A stretch of DNA of 36,864 nt from Mesobacterium pallidum (GCF_019966535.1 NZ_JAIMID010000036.1:1-36864); one strand, 5' to 3'. Counted from the stretch's first letter, positions 8,036 through 17,635 are shown. Numbers and translations: made by a program. The notes: generated by a model from the letters alone, not told the origin.

Positions 8036-8662
8036 TCAGCGGCCCTGGCTGGCCTTGTACTCGGCCGGGTTCCAGGCGCGCAGCGCGGTTTCCTTGTCGT
8101 CGCTGTCGTATTCGTGCAGCACCTGCTCGGACACGCCCGCGATCTTGCGGAATTCCTGCGACAGCTTGACCGGCGAGAACGTCACCGGGATCGACTGGAA
8201 CCCCGGCAGGTCCTGCAGGATCGACGAGGTGGAATTGGCGCAATAGGCCGGCGCGATCGGTCCCGCCGCCATCGCCTTGCGCAGCGCCAGTTCGGCCACC
8301 TCGGGCGAGACCTCGATCTCCTGGATGATGACATGCCAGGTCTCGCGCGCGTGGTAGCGGGTATAGAGATCCTCGATCATCGGGTTGACGCCGAAGATGA
8401 CGTCGTTCCGCTCGGGGATCTCGGGATGCGACAGCGAACCCGCGGGATCGAAGATCACGCGCTGGCTGCCGTTGATCATCAGAGAGCTGTGCCCGCCGTT
8501 CCCCGTGTCGTTGTTGATCATCGTGAACAACGTCAACTTGGCCGGGCCGGGGTCGCGGTAGCGCACCCGTTCCACGGCCTCGTCCGGGGCCCAGACGGCC
8601 TCGCCCGCGCAACTGGCCAGGGTCAGGGACAGCGCGATGGCCGTCAGAAGCGGGCGCAGCAT
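8036..8662 (-). CDS. Lipoprotein with possible permuted papain-like fold
   Basis: A 208-aa predicted lipoprotein: the signal peptide ends in the lipobox LASC with Cys18. I do not recognise a named family. A GGHSSLMI motif (about residue 57) followed much later by YCANSTSSIL (about residue 140) places a candidate catalytic His before a candidate Cys. That order is used by circularly permuted NlpC/P60-papain proteins such as the YaeF/YiiX and LRAT groups. This would suggest an amidase or thioesterase in the periplasm, but it is inference from two motifs. The start ATG 8662 has AGGAG upstream. Confidence 0.7.
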   Translation of the reverse strand: MLRPLLTAIALSLTLASCAGEAVWAPDEAVERVRYRDPGPAKLTLFTMINNDTGNGGHSSLMINGSQRVIFDPAGSLSHPEIPERNDVIFGVNPMIEDLYTRYHARETWHVIIQEIEVSPEVAELALRKAMAAGPIAPAYCANSTSSILQDLPGFQSIPVTFSPVKLSQEFRKIAGVSEQVLHEYDSDDKETALRAWNPAEYKASQGR

Positions 8663-8718
8663 GGCATGGCTCCTGCTCGGAGAGGTCGGGACAGGTGGCG
8701 TGAAACCGCGACGGGTGC

Positions 8719-8853
8719 TCAGGCGCCCAGCAGGGCCAGGACGATCACCGCCACGAGGATCGCGATGACCGTACGGATGGTGAACTTGACGAAACCGTCA
8801 AAGGTGGCTTCCTGAACCGAAGTGTCCATCTCGCCGTGCTTGTGCTCTGCCAT
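8719..8853 (-). CDS. aa3-type cytochrome c oxidase subunit IV
   Basis: A 44-aa protein, MAEHKHGEMDTSVQEATFDG followed by a single transmembrane helix (about 27-43). It matches the bacterial aa3-type oxidase subunit IV family (COX4_pro_2), a small subunit bound to the proton-pumping terminal oxidase in Rhodobacteraceae and Paracoccus. The AAGGACAG ribosome site precedes the ATG. The gene is monocistronic or trails the DUF6173 gene by 91 bp; the main oxidase subunits are not in the window. Confidence 0.88.
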   Translation of the reverse strand: MAEHKHGEMDTSVQEATFDGFVKFTIRTVIAILVAVIVLALLGA

Positions 8854-8944
8854 GGGTCTGTCCTTGGGAATTAGCGTTCGCGTCGAACGGGGTGTTAGCC
8901 GATTTGCCGGGGCCTGTCACGGGGCTAAGCGCCGCAGGAGCGGC

Positions 8945-9412
8945 TCAGGCGTCGCCCTTGCCCCCGCCTGCCAGATCGGCCGCCAGCCGAAAACCGATGC
9001 GCCGCGGGGCCGGTTCGCCCGAGGGGCGCGGCAGGGCGCGCAGGATCACCGCCAGCTGCGTCACATGCTGGATCAGCTGTGTCCTGGCGCCGCTTTCGTC
9101 GACACCGTAGAAGGTCACGATGTCCGGGTCGAAATAGCCCATCCCCTCGATCCGCAGCACGCCCGCGTCGCCCCCGGCAAAGCCCATGGCGACCTCGTGT
9201 TCGTTGTCGAGCTGCTTTTCGAAGTTGCGGATGTAGAGGATCAGCCGCTCGTAGGCCCAGCGCGCCGGGCTCTTGTCCGCGTCGATCTCGACCTCGAGCT
9301 CCTGCGCCTCGTCCGCCGCCGCGGCGGCGGGATCGGCATGGACCTCGTGGCGGGTCGGAACCTTGGCCGGCGGCTTGGCCGCTGCGGGCTCAGTCGATCC
9401 TTTGGTAGACAT
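8945..9412 (-). CDS. DUF6173-like protein
   Basis: A 155-aa protein with no signal peptide or membrane segment. The N-terminal 45 residues are Ala/Pro-rich and probably disordered. The conserved core runs from ARWAYERLILYIRNFEKQLD through VAMGFAGGDAGVLRIEGMGY to LAVILRALPRP. I recall this as the DUF6173 family of Rhodobacteraceae, with no known function. The start at 9412 overlaps the end of the upstream MBL-fold gene by 23 bp, so it sits in an operon with that gene and the acyl-CoA dehydrogenase. Confidence 0.75.
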   Translation of the reverse strand: MSTKGSTEPAAAKPPAKVPTRHEVHADPAAAAADEAQELEVEIDADKSPARWAYERLILYIRNFEKQLDNEHEVAMGFAGGDAGVLRIEGMGYFDPDIVTFYGVDESGARTQLIQHVTQLAVILRALPRPSGEPAPRRIGFRLAADLAGGGKGDA

Positions 9413-10433
9413 GGGCGCCGTCCTCTCTCAGCGCGCGCGACACGCGGCCCGTCTGGTAGAGGTGACTCAGGTGGGCGATGGATTCAACCAGGGCCAGCCC
9501 GTATTCCGATTCACCGATGCTGCGCTTGAACAGCGGCGGAAAGCATTCGGCCGCGGATTTGGGCGTGTCGAGAAAACCGGCCAGGCGTTTCAGCGCGCCG
9601 TGATGGTTGTCGATCAGCTGGCGCATGCGGAACGGCAGGCCTGTGAACGGCAGCTTGTGCCCGCCCAGCACCAGGTGATCGGGCCGGGCCAGCGGCTCCA
9701 GCCGCTCACAGCTTTCCAGCCATTCGCCGACCGGGTCCGCCTCGGGCTCGGTCGCGTAGACGCCGATGTTCGAGCTGATGGTCGACAGGATCTGGTCGCC
9801 CGACATCACGAGGGTGTCATCGCGGCTCCAGAACGTGGCGTGGCTGGGGGCATGGCCATTGCCGAGGTGCACGTCCCAGTCGCGCCCGCCGATGCGAATC
9901 ACGTCGCCCTGCCGGATGCGGCGGAAGCCCAGCGGCATTTCATGGCAGATGTCCGAAAAGTTGAGCGGCCGCTCGGCCGCGCGCCGCTCGAAGATGTCGG
10001 GCTCCATCCCGGCGCGTTTCCAGAACTCCAGTGTCTCGCGCACCGGCACGGCCTGGGTGTCGAGCGTCAGCATCCGCGCCATCAGCCAGGCGGTGCGGGT
10101 CATCCACAGCTCGGCCCCGTGTTCGCGCTGGAACCAGCCGGCAAGGCCCACATGGTCGGGGTGGTGATGGGTCACGATCAGCCGGGTGACCGGCTTGCCG
10201 CCCAGGGGGCCGGCCATCAGCTCGCCCCAAAGCGCGCGGGTGCGCGCGGAATCAAAACCCGTGTCGATCACGGTCCAGCTGTCGCCTTCGTCCAGCGCGT
10301 AGACGTTGACGTGGTCAAGCTTCATCGGCAACGGCAGGCGCATCCAGAGCACGCCCGGCGCGACCTCTGTCGCCTCGCCCTGCGCCGGCGGTTCGTCCCA
10401 GGGATACCGGATGCCGCCGACGGCCATGTTCAT
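9390..10433 (-). CDS. MBL-fold metallo-hydrolase
   Basis: A 347-aa cytoplasmic metallo-beta-lactamase-fold protein. The zinc motif THHHPDHVGLAGW lies at about residues 88-100. Further ligands fit HAPSHATFW (about 195) and the Asp of VMSGDQIL (about 211), with VLGGHKLPF later. This is the glyoxalase II/LACTB2-like layout with a C-terminal helical domain of about 100 residues. The start ATG 10433 overlaps the stop of the acyl-CoA dehydrogenase in ATGA, which suggests a thioester-related role, for example hydrolysis of an acyl-CoA. The substrate is unproven. Confidence 0.85.
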   Translation of the reverse strand: MNMAVGGIRYPWDEPPAQGEATEVAPGVLWMRLPLPMKLDHVNVYALDEGDSWTVIDTGFDSARTRALWGELMAGPLGGKPVTRLIVTHHHPDHVGLAGWFQREHGAELWMTRTAWLMARMLTLDTQAVPVRETLEFWKRAGMEPDIFERRAAERPLNFSDICHEMPLGFRRIRQGDVIRIGGRDWDVHLGNGHAPSHATFWSRDDTLVMSGDQILSTISSNIGVYATEPEADPVGEWLESCERLEPLARPDHLVLGGHKLPFTGLPFRMRQLIDNHHGALKRLAGFLDTPKSAAECFPPLFKRSIGESEYGLALVESIAHLSHLYQTGRVSRALREDGAHVYQRID

Positions 10434-12148
10434 GCCACCAGGTCCTCTGCGCCGATGGCGTAAAGATCCGCGGCCCCCTCGCGGGCATGGGCCAGCAGGC
10501 CCAGATGCTCGGGCAGCAGGCGTTTCACGTAGAATGTGGCAAGGCGCGTGCGTGCGCCCGCGCCGCCCTCGGCCATGGCGGCGCGCAGGTGGAAATGCGC
10601 GCCCAGCACGCGGGCAAAGGCCGACTGGTAGGGCACTGCGCCGGCGAAACGGTCGTTCAACTCGCCCTGCTCGACCAGCCACTCGGTCGTCTCGCGCAGG
10701 GTCTCGACCGCGTTGAAGACCGGCTCGGCCAGTGCGGGCAGCGTGCCCTTGGCGGCCTCGGCCCCCGCGACGATCTCGTCCATGAGGGCAAAGGCGGCCT
10801 CGCCCCCGTCCATCATCTTGCGCGCGACGAGGTCCATGGCCTGGATGCCGTTGGTGCCCTCGTAGATCGCGGTGACGCGGACGTCGCGGCTGTATTGCGC
10901 GGCGCCGGTTTCCTCGATGAAGCCCATGCCGCCATGCACCTGCACGCCCAGCTGCGACACGGCGATGCCGGTGTCGGTGCCGAAACTCTTGGCGATGGGG
11001 GTCAGCAGGGCGGCGCGGGCCTGCCACTCGGGCTCTCCGGTGGCGTTGCCCATGTCGAGCGCCACGGCGCAGGCCAGCGCGATGGCGCGGGCGGCGAAGG
11101 TGTCGGCCTTCATCGTCGCCAGCATGCGGCGCACGTCGGCATGGTCGATGATCGTGCCGGTGCCGTCGCCCACGGGCGTGCGGCCCTGGCGGCGCTCCTG
11201 CGCATAGGCCAGGGCGTGCTGGTAGGCGCCCTCGGCGGCCGAGAGGCCCTGGATGCCGACGCCGAGCCGGGCGTTGTTCATCATGGTGAACATGGTGCGC
11301 ATGCCGTCATGCGGCGCGCCCACCAGCCAACCGGTGGCGCCGTCGTATTGCATCACGCAGGTCGGCGAGCCATGCAGCCCCATCTTGTGCTCGAGGCTGA
11401 CCACGCGCAGGCTGTTGCGCTCGCCCGGGTTGCCGTCGGCGTCGGGGATGAACTTGGGCACCATGAAAAGGCTGATGCCCTTGGTCCCCGGCTTGCCATC
11501 GGGCAGGCGTGCCAGCACCAGGTGGCAGATGTTTTCCTGGAAATCGTTGTCACCCCAGGAGATGTAGATCTTCTGCCCCGACACCGCGTAGGTGCCATCC
11601 CCGTTCGGCACCGCCTTCGAGCTGAGCGCGCCCACGTCCGAGCCCGCTTGCGGCTCGGTCAGGTTCATGGTGCCGGCCCATTCGCCGGAAATCAGCTTGG
11701 GCAGGTAAAGCGCCTTTATCTCGTCGCTGGCATGGTGTTCCAGCGCCTCGATCTGGCCCTGGGTCAGCAGCGGGTTCAATTGCAGCGCCATGCAGGCGCT
11801 GCCCATCATCTCGTTCACGGCCGAGGTCACGGCCAGCGGCAGGCCCATGCCGCCGAAGTCCTCGGGCGCCGAGGTCGCAACCCAGCCACCTTCGGCCATG
11901 GCCGCATAGGCTTCGGCAAAGCCCTTCGAGGTGCGCACCACGCCGTTCTCAAGCCGCGCGGGGTCGAGGTCGCCGTTGCGGTTGACGGGGTAGAGCACCT
12001 CTTCGGCCAGCTTCCCGGCCTCGGTCAGGATCGCTTGCGTCACGTCCGGCGTCGCCTCGGCAAAGCGGTCGGTGGCGGTCACCTGTGCCAGATCGACCAC
12101 GTGGTCGAGCACGAACTGGATATCGGCGACGGGGGCGCGATAGGGCAT
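10430..12148 (-). CDS. Acyl-CoA dehydrogenase, DmdC-like
   Basis: A 572-aa flavoprotein of the long acyl-CoA dehydrogenase type with an N-terminal AcylCoA_DH_N segment (MPYRAPVADIQFVLDHVVDL) and an extra C-terminal domain. TEPQAGSDVGAL and GQKIYISWGDND form the FAD and substrate region, and IYEGTNGIQAMDL carries the likely catalytic Glu. This size and architecture matches 3-methylmercaptopropionyl-CoA dehydrogenase (DmdC) and its many paralogues, so the substrate could be methylmercaptopropionyl-CoA or another acyl-CoA. The start has GAGGAGG upstream. It is first in an operon with the MBL-fold and DUF6173 genes. The 132-bp gap to the divergent Sua5-type gene must hold its promoter. Confidence 0.88.
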   Translation of the reverse strand: MPYRAPVADIQFVLDHVVDLAQVTATDRFAEATPDVTQAILTEAGKLAEEVLYPVNRNGDLDPARLENGVVRTSKGFAEAYAAMAEGGWVATSAPEDFGGMGLPLAVTSAVNEMMGSACMALQLNPLLTQGQIEALEHHASDEIKALYLPKLISGEWAGTMNLTEPQAGSDVGALSSKAVPNGDGTYAVSGQKIYISWGDNDFQENICHLVLARLPDGKPGTKGISLFMVPKFIPDADGNPGERNSLRVVSLEHKMGLHGSPTCVMQYDGATGWLVGAPHDGMRTMFTMMNNARLGVGIQGLSAAEGAYQHALAYAQERRQGRTPVGDGTGTIIDHADVRRMLATMKADTFAARAIALACAVALDMGNATGEPEWQARAALLTPIAKSFGTDTGIAVSQLGVQVHGGMGFIEETGAAQYSRDVRVTAIYEGTNGIQAMDLVARKMMDGGEAAFALMDEIVAGAEAAKGTLPALAEPVFNAVETLRETTEWLVEQGELNDRFAGAVPYQSAFARVLGAHFHLRAAMAEGGAGARTRLATFYVKRLLPEHLGLLAHAREGAADLYAIGAEDLVA

Positions 12149-12280
12149 GGAAACCTCCTCCTCTTGAACGGTGCCGGGCGGGCGGGGCTTGTCGCGTCCC
12201 CGCGCCGGGTGTACGCAAATTCTTCCTGTTTGATATAGGATGGGAAAATCGAGGCCAATGAAAACGCGGCGTAAGTGACC

Positions 12281-13233
<953 letters not shown>

Positions 13234-13237
<4 letters not shown>

Positions 13238-13758
13238 TTGAGCGGCGCCGAGACCCGGATCTGCACCGTCTCGATGCCGGGGTTCTCCTCGTTGAAGAGG
13301 CCGGTGTTCGAGCGGTGGTCATAGCTGAGGCCAAATCGCCAGCCCGACGGGTTCTCGTAGCCGAACTCGATGCCCGACCGGAATTCCACCGGCCCGCCCA
13401 GGTCAAAGCCACCGTTGTGGAAATAGAGACCGGGCATGGTGTGCAACTGGGCAAAGAACCGGCTGTCTTCTGGCATCAGGTCATAGGTCGACCCGAAGCC
13501 GACCCAGACCTCGTCATTCTCGCCCAGCGACAGGCCGCCGACCATGCCGAAGGGGCCGAGGTTCTTGCCCGTCTCGTAGCGCAGGTAAAGCTCGGCCGCG
13601 GGGCGCGCCTGCCGTTCGATCACCTCGCCGGCGGAAAACGACAACCGGCGCTGGCCGTCGGACGGGGCAAGGCAGTCTCCGGCCTGGAAACAGCCGCTTT
13701 GACCCATGTCGATCAGGCCGGCAAGCAGCAGGGCTACGGCAAAGGTTCCATCGGCCAT
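13234..13758 (-). CDS. PagL-like lipid A 3-O-deacylase
   Basis: A 174-aa outer-membrane beta-barrel of the acyloxyacyl hydrolase/PagL family, which removes the 3-O-linked acyl chain of lipid A. The last 40 residues hold the family signature: SYDHRSNTGLFN followed by ENPGIETVQIR. His and Ser of HRS and the Glu of NPGIE would be the catalytic residues, by analogy with PagL. Beta-strand-like alternating segments fill the middle. The N-terminus is a short hydrophobic signal. The start ATG 13758 has GGAGACC upstream. It lies next to capsule-export genes, in keeping with envelope remodelling. Confidence 0.82.
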
Positions 13759-13957
13759 GGTCGGTCTCCGTCGGTCTGTCCCGCCGTTCTAGCCAGCGCC
13801 TTCCGGCGGGGCAAGCGGCCGCCGGGCCGGCCGGGCGATGCGCACATGGCAGGCGTGCAGACGGGGCACAGTCGGCAGCCACGACCGCCACGGCCGGGAA
13901 ATGCTTGGGCCGTATCCGGTTAATCGTTTCAGTTCCGTCAACAATTTCGGCAAAACC

Positions 13958-13987
13958 TTGTCTTATGCCCTGCGGCACGGACATAAT
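13958..13987 (+). promoter_or_regulatory. Candidate promoter of the kpsT-kpsE-kdsA group
   Basis: TTGTCT (13958-13963) and CATAAT (13982-13987) are separated by 18 bp and lie 84 bp upstream of the chosen kpsT start, in a locally AT-rich stretch. The match to a housekeeping promoter is reasonable. The rest of the gap 13759-14070 shows nothing else I can name. Confidence 0.4.
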
Positions 13988-14070
13988 GCCGCCCAAGTCC
14001 CCTTGTAGGACGGCCTTAACCGTCTTTGAGTAAACCCCGGATGTGCGAGACCCGCACCGGAGCCGTGCGA

Positions 14071-14730
14071 ATGTTGGAATTCGAGAACGTGAGCAAGTCC
14101 TTCTGGACCGGCACGCAGCGCAAGGTCATCCTCGACCAGGCGTCGTTCACGGTTAACCTGGGGGAATCGCTCGGCATCCTCGCCCCCAACGGCACGGGCA
14201 AGACGACGCTGATCAAGATGATGGCGGGCCTCGAGAAACCCGACGAGGGCGAGATCCGGCGCGGCTGCAAGATCTCATTCCCACTGGGGTTCATGGGCGG
14301 AGTGCTGCCCAAGCTCTCGGCCAAGGAAAACAGCCGCTACATCGCGCGGCTCTACGGGCTCGACCCCGATTACGTCGAGGCGTTCTGCCGCTGGCTCTGC
14401 GGGCTCGAGGAATATTTCGACCAGCCCCTCGGAACCTACAGCCAGGGCATGAAATCGCGGTTCAGCTTTGCGCTCATGCTGGCGCTGGATTTCGACATGT
14501 ACCTGATCGACGAAGGCATGCCGTCCTCGACCGACGTTCATTTCAACCGCAAGGCCGGGGAAATCCTGCAGGAACGGCTGCGCACGACCACCATTGTGAT
14601 CGTGTCGCACCAGGCCAACGTTCTCGAGAAATTCGCGCGCAGGGCGGCCGTGCTCCATTCGGGGCGGCTGACCATGTTCGACAGCCTGGAAGAGGCGAAA
14701 GAGCTCTATGACTACGAAACCCAAGGCTAG
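14071..14730 (+). CDS. kpsT: Capsular polysaccharide export ATPase, KpsT-like
   Basis: A 219-aa ABC ATPase that would energise capsule export with a KpsM permease. The Walker A motif is APNGTGKTT (about 38-46), with Ala at its first position where Gly is usual. The signature region is YSQGMKSRFSFAL (about 123-135) and Walker B is MYLIDEGM (about 143-150). The YSQGM form and the short length are typical of the KpsT/BexA/Wzt group. I chose ATG 14071 because GGAG precedes it; ATG 14041 is an alternative that adds 10 residues. It overlaps kpsE by 23 bp. No kpsM is seen in the window. Confidence 0.88.
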   Translation: MLEFENVSKSFWTGTQRKVILDQASFTVNLGESLGILAPNGTGKTTLIKMMAGLEKPDEGEIRRGCKISFPLGFMGGVLPKLSAKENSRYIARLYGLDPDYVEAFCRWLCGLEEYFDQPLGTYSQGMKSRFSFALMLALDFDMYLIDEGMPSSTDVHFNRKAGEILQERLRTTTIVIVSHQANVLEKFARRAAVLHSGRLTMFDSLEEAKELYDYETQG

Positions 14731-16483
14731 GAAATTCCGGATCAAGCGCAGCACCCCGCCCGAGGGATCCTCGGCCGCGGCGGCGGCGCAATCCATGACG
14801 CCGAAACCTGCCGTGCCGCAGGATGGAACGCCGCGTCCGGCACAGCCCGCACCGCGCCCCGTGTCGCCAGAGCCCGCGCCCAAGCCGGGCGAGGCGCCGA
14901 AGCCGTCCAAGAGCTTTACCTCGCCCGCCATGGCCTTTGGCGGCGGCGGCACGCCCATCGGATCGCTGCAATACGGCCAGGTCGCCAGCGCCGACGAGGC
15001 CCGCGCCGACAAGAGCATCGACGCCATCCGCCAGGAAGGGCTGACCGGCCGCCAGCTGCGCATGGCCCGCCGGGTGGCGCAGAAGCACGGGTTGCCCGCG
15101 ACCAGCGATTTCGACGCCGTGCGCCTGCTGCGCGAAAAGGGAATCGACCCGTTCCAGCGCGCCACCACGCTTGAACTGGTGGTCGGGCGGAGCGAGGCCG
15201 AGGGCGGCGGCAAGGAACCCCCGTCTTCGGGCAACCAGCTGGTGAAACCGGCCGAGGAACCGGCCCGCCTGCCCCAGACCGTGCCGCAGGGCGGCAACAA
15301 GAACCTGCCCTCGACCGAGCAGGTGTCGCCCGCCGAACGGCGCGCCCGCGACATCATGCAGATCCAGCAGGACATCGCCCAGCGCCGCCGCCGCAAGATG
15401 GTTCTGCTGATGACGCGGCTGGCCTTCTTCGTCGGGCTGCCGACCATTCTGGCCGGATGGTATTTCTACGTCATGGCGACGCCGATGTACGCCACCAATT
15501 CCGAGTTCCTGATCATCAAGAACGAAAGCGCGGGCTCGGCCATGTCGGGCCTGTTCTCGGGCACGCAATTCGCCACGAACCAGGACGCGATCGCGGTGCA
15601 AAGCTACCTTGAATCCAAGGATGCCATGCTGCGGCTCGACCAGGACGTCGGCTTCAAGAGCCATTTCACCCAGGACTTCATCGACCCGATCCAGCGCCTG
15701 GCCGAGGACCCGACCAACGAACAGGCCTACAAGCTGTACAAGCGCAACATCACCATCGGCTACGACCCGACCGAGGGCGTCGTCAAGATGGAGGTGACCG
15801 CCGCCGACCCCGTCGTCGCGGCCGAGTTCTCCCGCGCGCTGATCACCTATGCCGAGGAGCGGGTGGACAACCTGTCCTTCCGCATGCGCGAGAACGCGGT
15901 GCAGGATGCGCAGGACCAGCTGGACCTTGCGCAATCGCAGCGCCGCGATGCGCAGGAGACGCTGGTGCGGCTGCAACAAGAGGGGTCCATCCTCGACCCC
16001 GAGGGACGCATCGCCGCCCTGCGCAGCCAGATCAACAACGTCGAGGTGCAGCTCCAGGAAAAGCAGCTGACCCTGCAGGCGCTGCTCGACAACGCGCGGC
16101 CCAGTTCGGCCCGGGTCGACGGGGCGCGCGGCGACATCCGCCGGCTCGAGGCGCTGCTGGCCCAGCTGAATTCCGAGATGACCAGCGCCAATTCGGGTGA
16201 GAATTCGCTGGCGCAGCTGGCCGCCAACATCGCCATGGCCGAATCCGACCTGGCGAACGCGGACCTGATGCTGCAATCGGCGCTGGACCAGTTGCAGGGC
16301 GCGCGTCGCGAGGCGAATGCCCAGTCGCGTTACCTGACCACCAGCGTGCAGCCGGTGGCCAGCGAGGACCCGTCCTATCCGCGCAAGTTCGAAAACACGC
16401 TCTTGGCCTTCCTGATCTTTTCGGGCATCTACCTGATGATTTCGCTGACGGCCTCGATCCTGCGCGAACAGGTCGCCTCCTGA
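14708..16483 (+). CDS. kpsE: Capsule polysaccharide co-polymerase, KpsE/BexC-like
   Basis: A 591-aa inner-membrane protein of the polysaccharide co-polymerase 3 type (KpsE/BexC/CtrB), which bridges the capsule ABC exporter to the outer-membrane channel. Two transmembrane helices (about 231-253 and 561-581) enclose a periplasmic domain. That domain starts ATNSEFLIIKNE and is rich in coiled coil at about 390-540. The C-terminal end PSYPRKFENTLLAF is a family signature. Unusually, about 230 cytoplasmic residues precede the first helix: a Pro/Ala-rich tail, then a conserved-looking helical part (TGRQLRMARRVAQKHGLPAT). Classical KpsE has only some tens of residues there. It overlaps kpsT, so the two are co-translated. 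Confidence 0.88.
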   Translation: MTTKPKARKFRIKRSTPPEGSSAAAAAQSMTPKPAVPQDGTPRPAQPAPRPVSPEPAPKPGEAPKPSKSFTSPAMAFGGGGTPIGSLQYGQVASADEARADKSIDAIRQEGLTGRQLRMARRVAQKHGLPATSDFDAVRLLREKGIDPFQRATTLELVVGRSEAEGGGKEPPSSGNQLVKPAEEPARLPQTVPQGGNKNLPSTEQVSPAERRARDIMQIQQDIAQRRRRKMVLLMTRLAFFVGLPTILAGWYFYVMATPMYATNSEFLIIKNESAGSAMSGLFSGTQFATNQDAIAVQSYLESKDAMLRLDQDVGFKSHFTQDFIDPIQRLAEDPTNEQAYKLYKRNITIGYDPTEGVVKMEVTAADPVVAAEFSRALITYAEERVDNLSFRMRENAVQDAQDQLDLAQSQRRDAQETLVRLQQEGSILDPEGRIAALRSQINNVEVQLQEKQLTLQALLDNARPSSARVDGARGDIRRLEALLAQLNSEMTSANSGENSLAQLAANIAMAESDLANADLMLQSALDQLQGARREANAQSRYLTTSVQPVASEDPSYPRKFENTLLAFLIFSGIYLMISLTASILREQVAS

Positions 16484-16530
16484 GCCACCCCGCGCGCGCC
16501 CGCCGCGCGCGGCCCGACGGGACACAGACC

Positions 16531-17364
16531 ATGAAGACCATCGACATAGGCGGGCTGCAAGTCGGCAACGACCAGCCCCTGACCGTGATTGCCGGCCCCT
16601 GCCAGCTGGAAAGCCTCGACCACGCGCTGATGATCGCCAAGGCGATGAAGACCGCCTGCGCCGCGGCCGGTGCGCAATACGTGTTCAAGGCCAGCTACGA
16701 CAAGGCCAACCGCACCTCGCTCTCGGGCAAGCGCGGCCTTGGCATGGACGAAGGCCTGCGCGTGCTGGGCGAGGTCAAGGCGCAGCTTGGCGTGCCGGTG
16801 CTGACCGACATCCACTCCGAGGCGCAATGCGCCCCCGTGGCCGAGGTCTGCGACATCCTGCAAATCCCCGCGTTCCTGTGCCGCCAGACCGATCTGCTGG
16901 TCGCCGCCGGTGAGACGGGCGCGGTGATCAACGTCAAGAAGGGGCAGTTTCTCGCGCCCTGGGACATGCCCAACGTGGTGTCCAAGATCGAGAGCACGGG
17001 CAACACCCGCATCCTGCTGACCGAACGCGGCACATCATTCGGCTACAACACGCTGGTCGCCGACATGCGCTCGCTGCCGCAGATGGCCGCGACGGGCTAC
17101 CCGGTGGTGATGGACGCGACCCATTCGGTGCAACAACCCGGCGGCCAGGGCGGCAGCTCGGGCGGGCAGCGTGAATTCGCGCCCGTGATGGCCCGCGCCG
17201 CCGTTTCGCTGGGCGTGGCGGCGGTCTTCATCGAAACGCACGAGGCGCCCGACACGGCCCCCTCGGACGGGCCGAACATGATCCCGCTGGACCAGATGCC
17301 GGATCTCGTCGCCACGCTGATGCAGTTCGACGCGCTGGCCAAGGCCAACCCGATCCGGCTCTGA
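16531..17364 (+). CDS. kdsA: 3-deoxy-8-phosphooctulonate synthase KdsA
   Basis: A 277-aa cytoplasmic enzyme that condenses phosphoenolpyruvate with arabinose 5-phosphate to Kdo 8-phosphate, for LPS core and the Kdo linker of capsule. Motifs are IAGPCQLES (about 20-28), FKASYDKANRTS, LTDIHSE, DATHSVQQPGGQGG and FIETHEAP. Cys24 in GPCQLES marks the metal-dependent class; the metal-free E. coli enzyme has Asn there. The start ATG 16531 lies 47 bp after the kpsE-like gene, so it is probably in the same transcript. This fits capsule export plus Kdo supply. Confidence 0.96.
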   Translation: MKTIDIGGLQVGNDQPLTVIAGPCQLESLDHALMIAKAMKTACAAAGAQYVFKASYDKANRTSLSGKRGLGMDEGLRVLGEVKAQLGVPVLTDIHSEAQCAPVAEVCDILQIPAFLCRQTDLLVAAGETGAVINVKKGQFLAPWDMPNVVSKIESTGNTRILLTERGTSFGYNTLVADMRSLPQMAATGYPVVMDATHSVQQPGGQGGSSGGQREFAPVMARAAVSLGVAAVFIETHEAPDTAPSDGPNMIPLDQMPDLVATLMQFDALAKANPIRL

Positions 17365-17397
17365 GGCTCGGGCCGCCCCAGCCTCGGCGGCCCCCTT

Positions 17398-17420
17398 CCA
17401 TTTCTCCCCAGATACTTGGC
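17398..17420. repeat. Short dispersed intergenic element, copy 1
   Basis: On the minus strand this reads CCAAGTATCTGGGGAGAAAT, a sequence I recall as frequent between genes in Rhodobacteraceae. A diverged copy is at 22132-22157. Over 20 bp the two match at 14 positions, and all six differences are transitions. Confidence 0.45.
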
Positions 17421-17545
17421 GGGCCGTCGGCGTCTCGCCATCGGTCCGAGCACCCGTGACGACGGGCAACGCCGCGATTGTCCACCCACCCCGAATGCAA
17501 GAAGGCCCGACCAGCCGGCCGGGCCCCCGCATTCCGCTCTCGCAA

Positions 17546-17572
17546 GAAGATCTTTCTCACGAAAAGATCTTC
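17546..17572. terminator. Hairpin between kdsA and trcR
   Basis: GAAGATCTTT and AAAGATCTTC form a perfect 10-bp stem with a 7-nt loop, between the convergent kdsA and trcR genes. It has no GC-rich base or clear T-run, so it may be an mRNA end or a dispersed palindrome instead of a classical terminator. Confidence 0.45.
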
Positions 17573-17605
17573 GACCCCCCTCGCCCGGCATGTCACGCGC
17601 GGGCC

Positions 17606-17635
17606 GGCAAGATTATTCGTCAGAATAATCTTGCC
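17606..17635. terminator. Perfect 13-bp hairpin just after trcR
   Basis: GGCAAGATTATTC and GAATAATCTTGCC pair perfectly around a GTCA loop, 2 bp beyond the trcR stop. It could end the leftward trcR transcript. A half-copy (GAATAATCTTGCC) recurs at 31484-31496. Confidence 0.55.
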
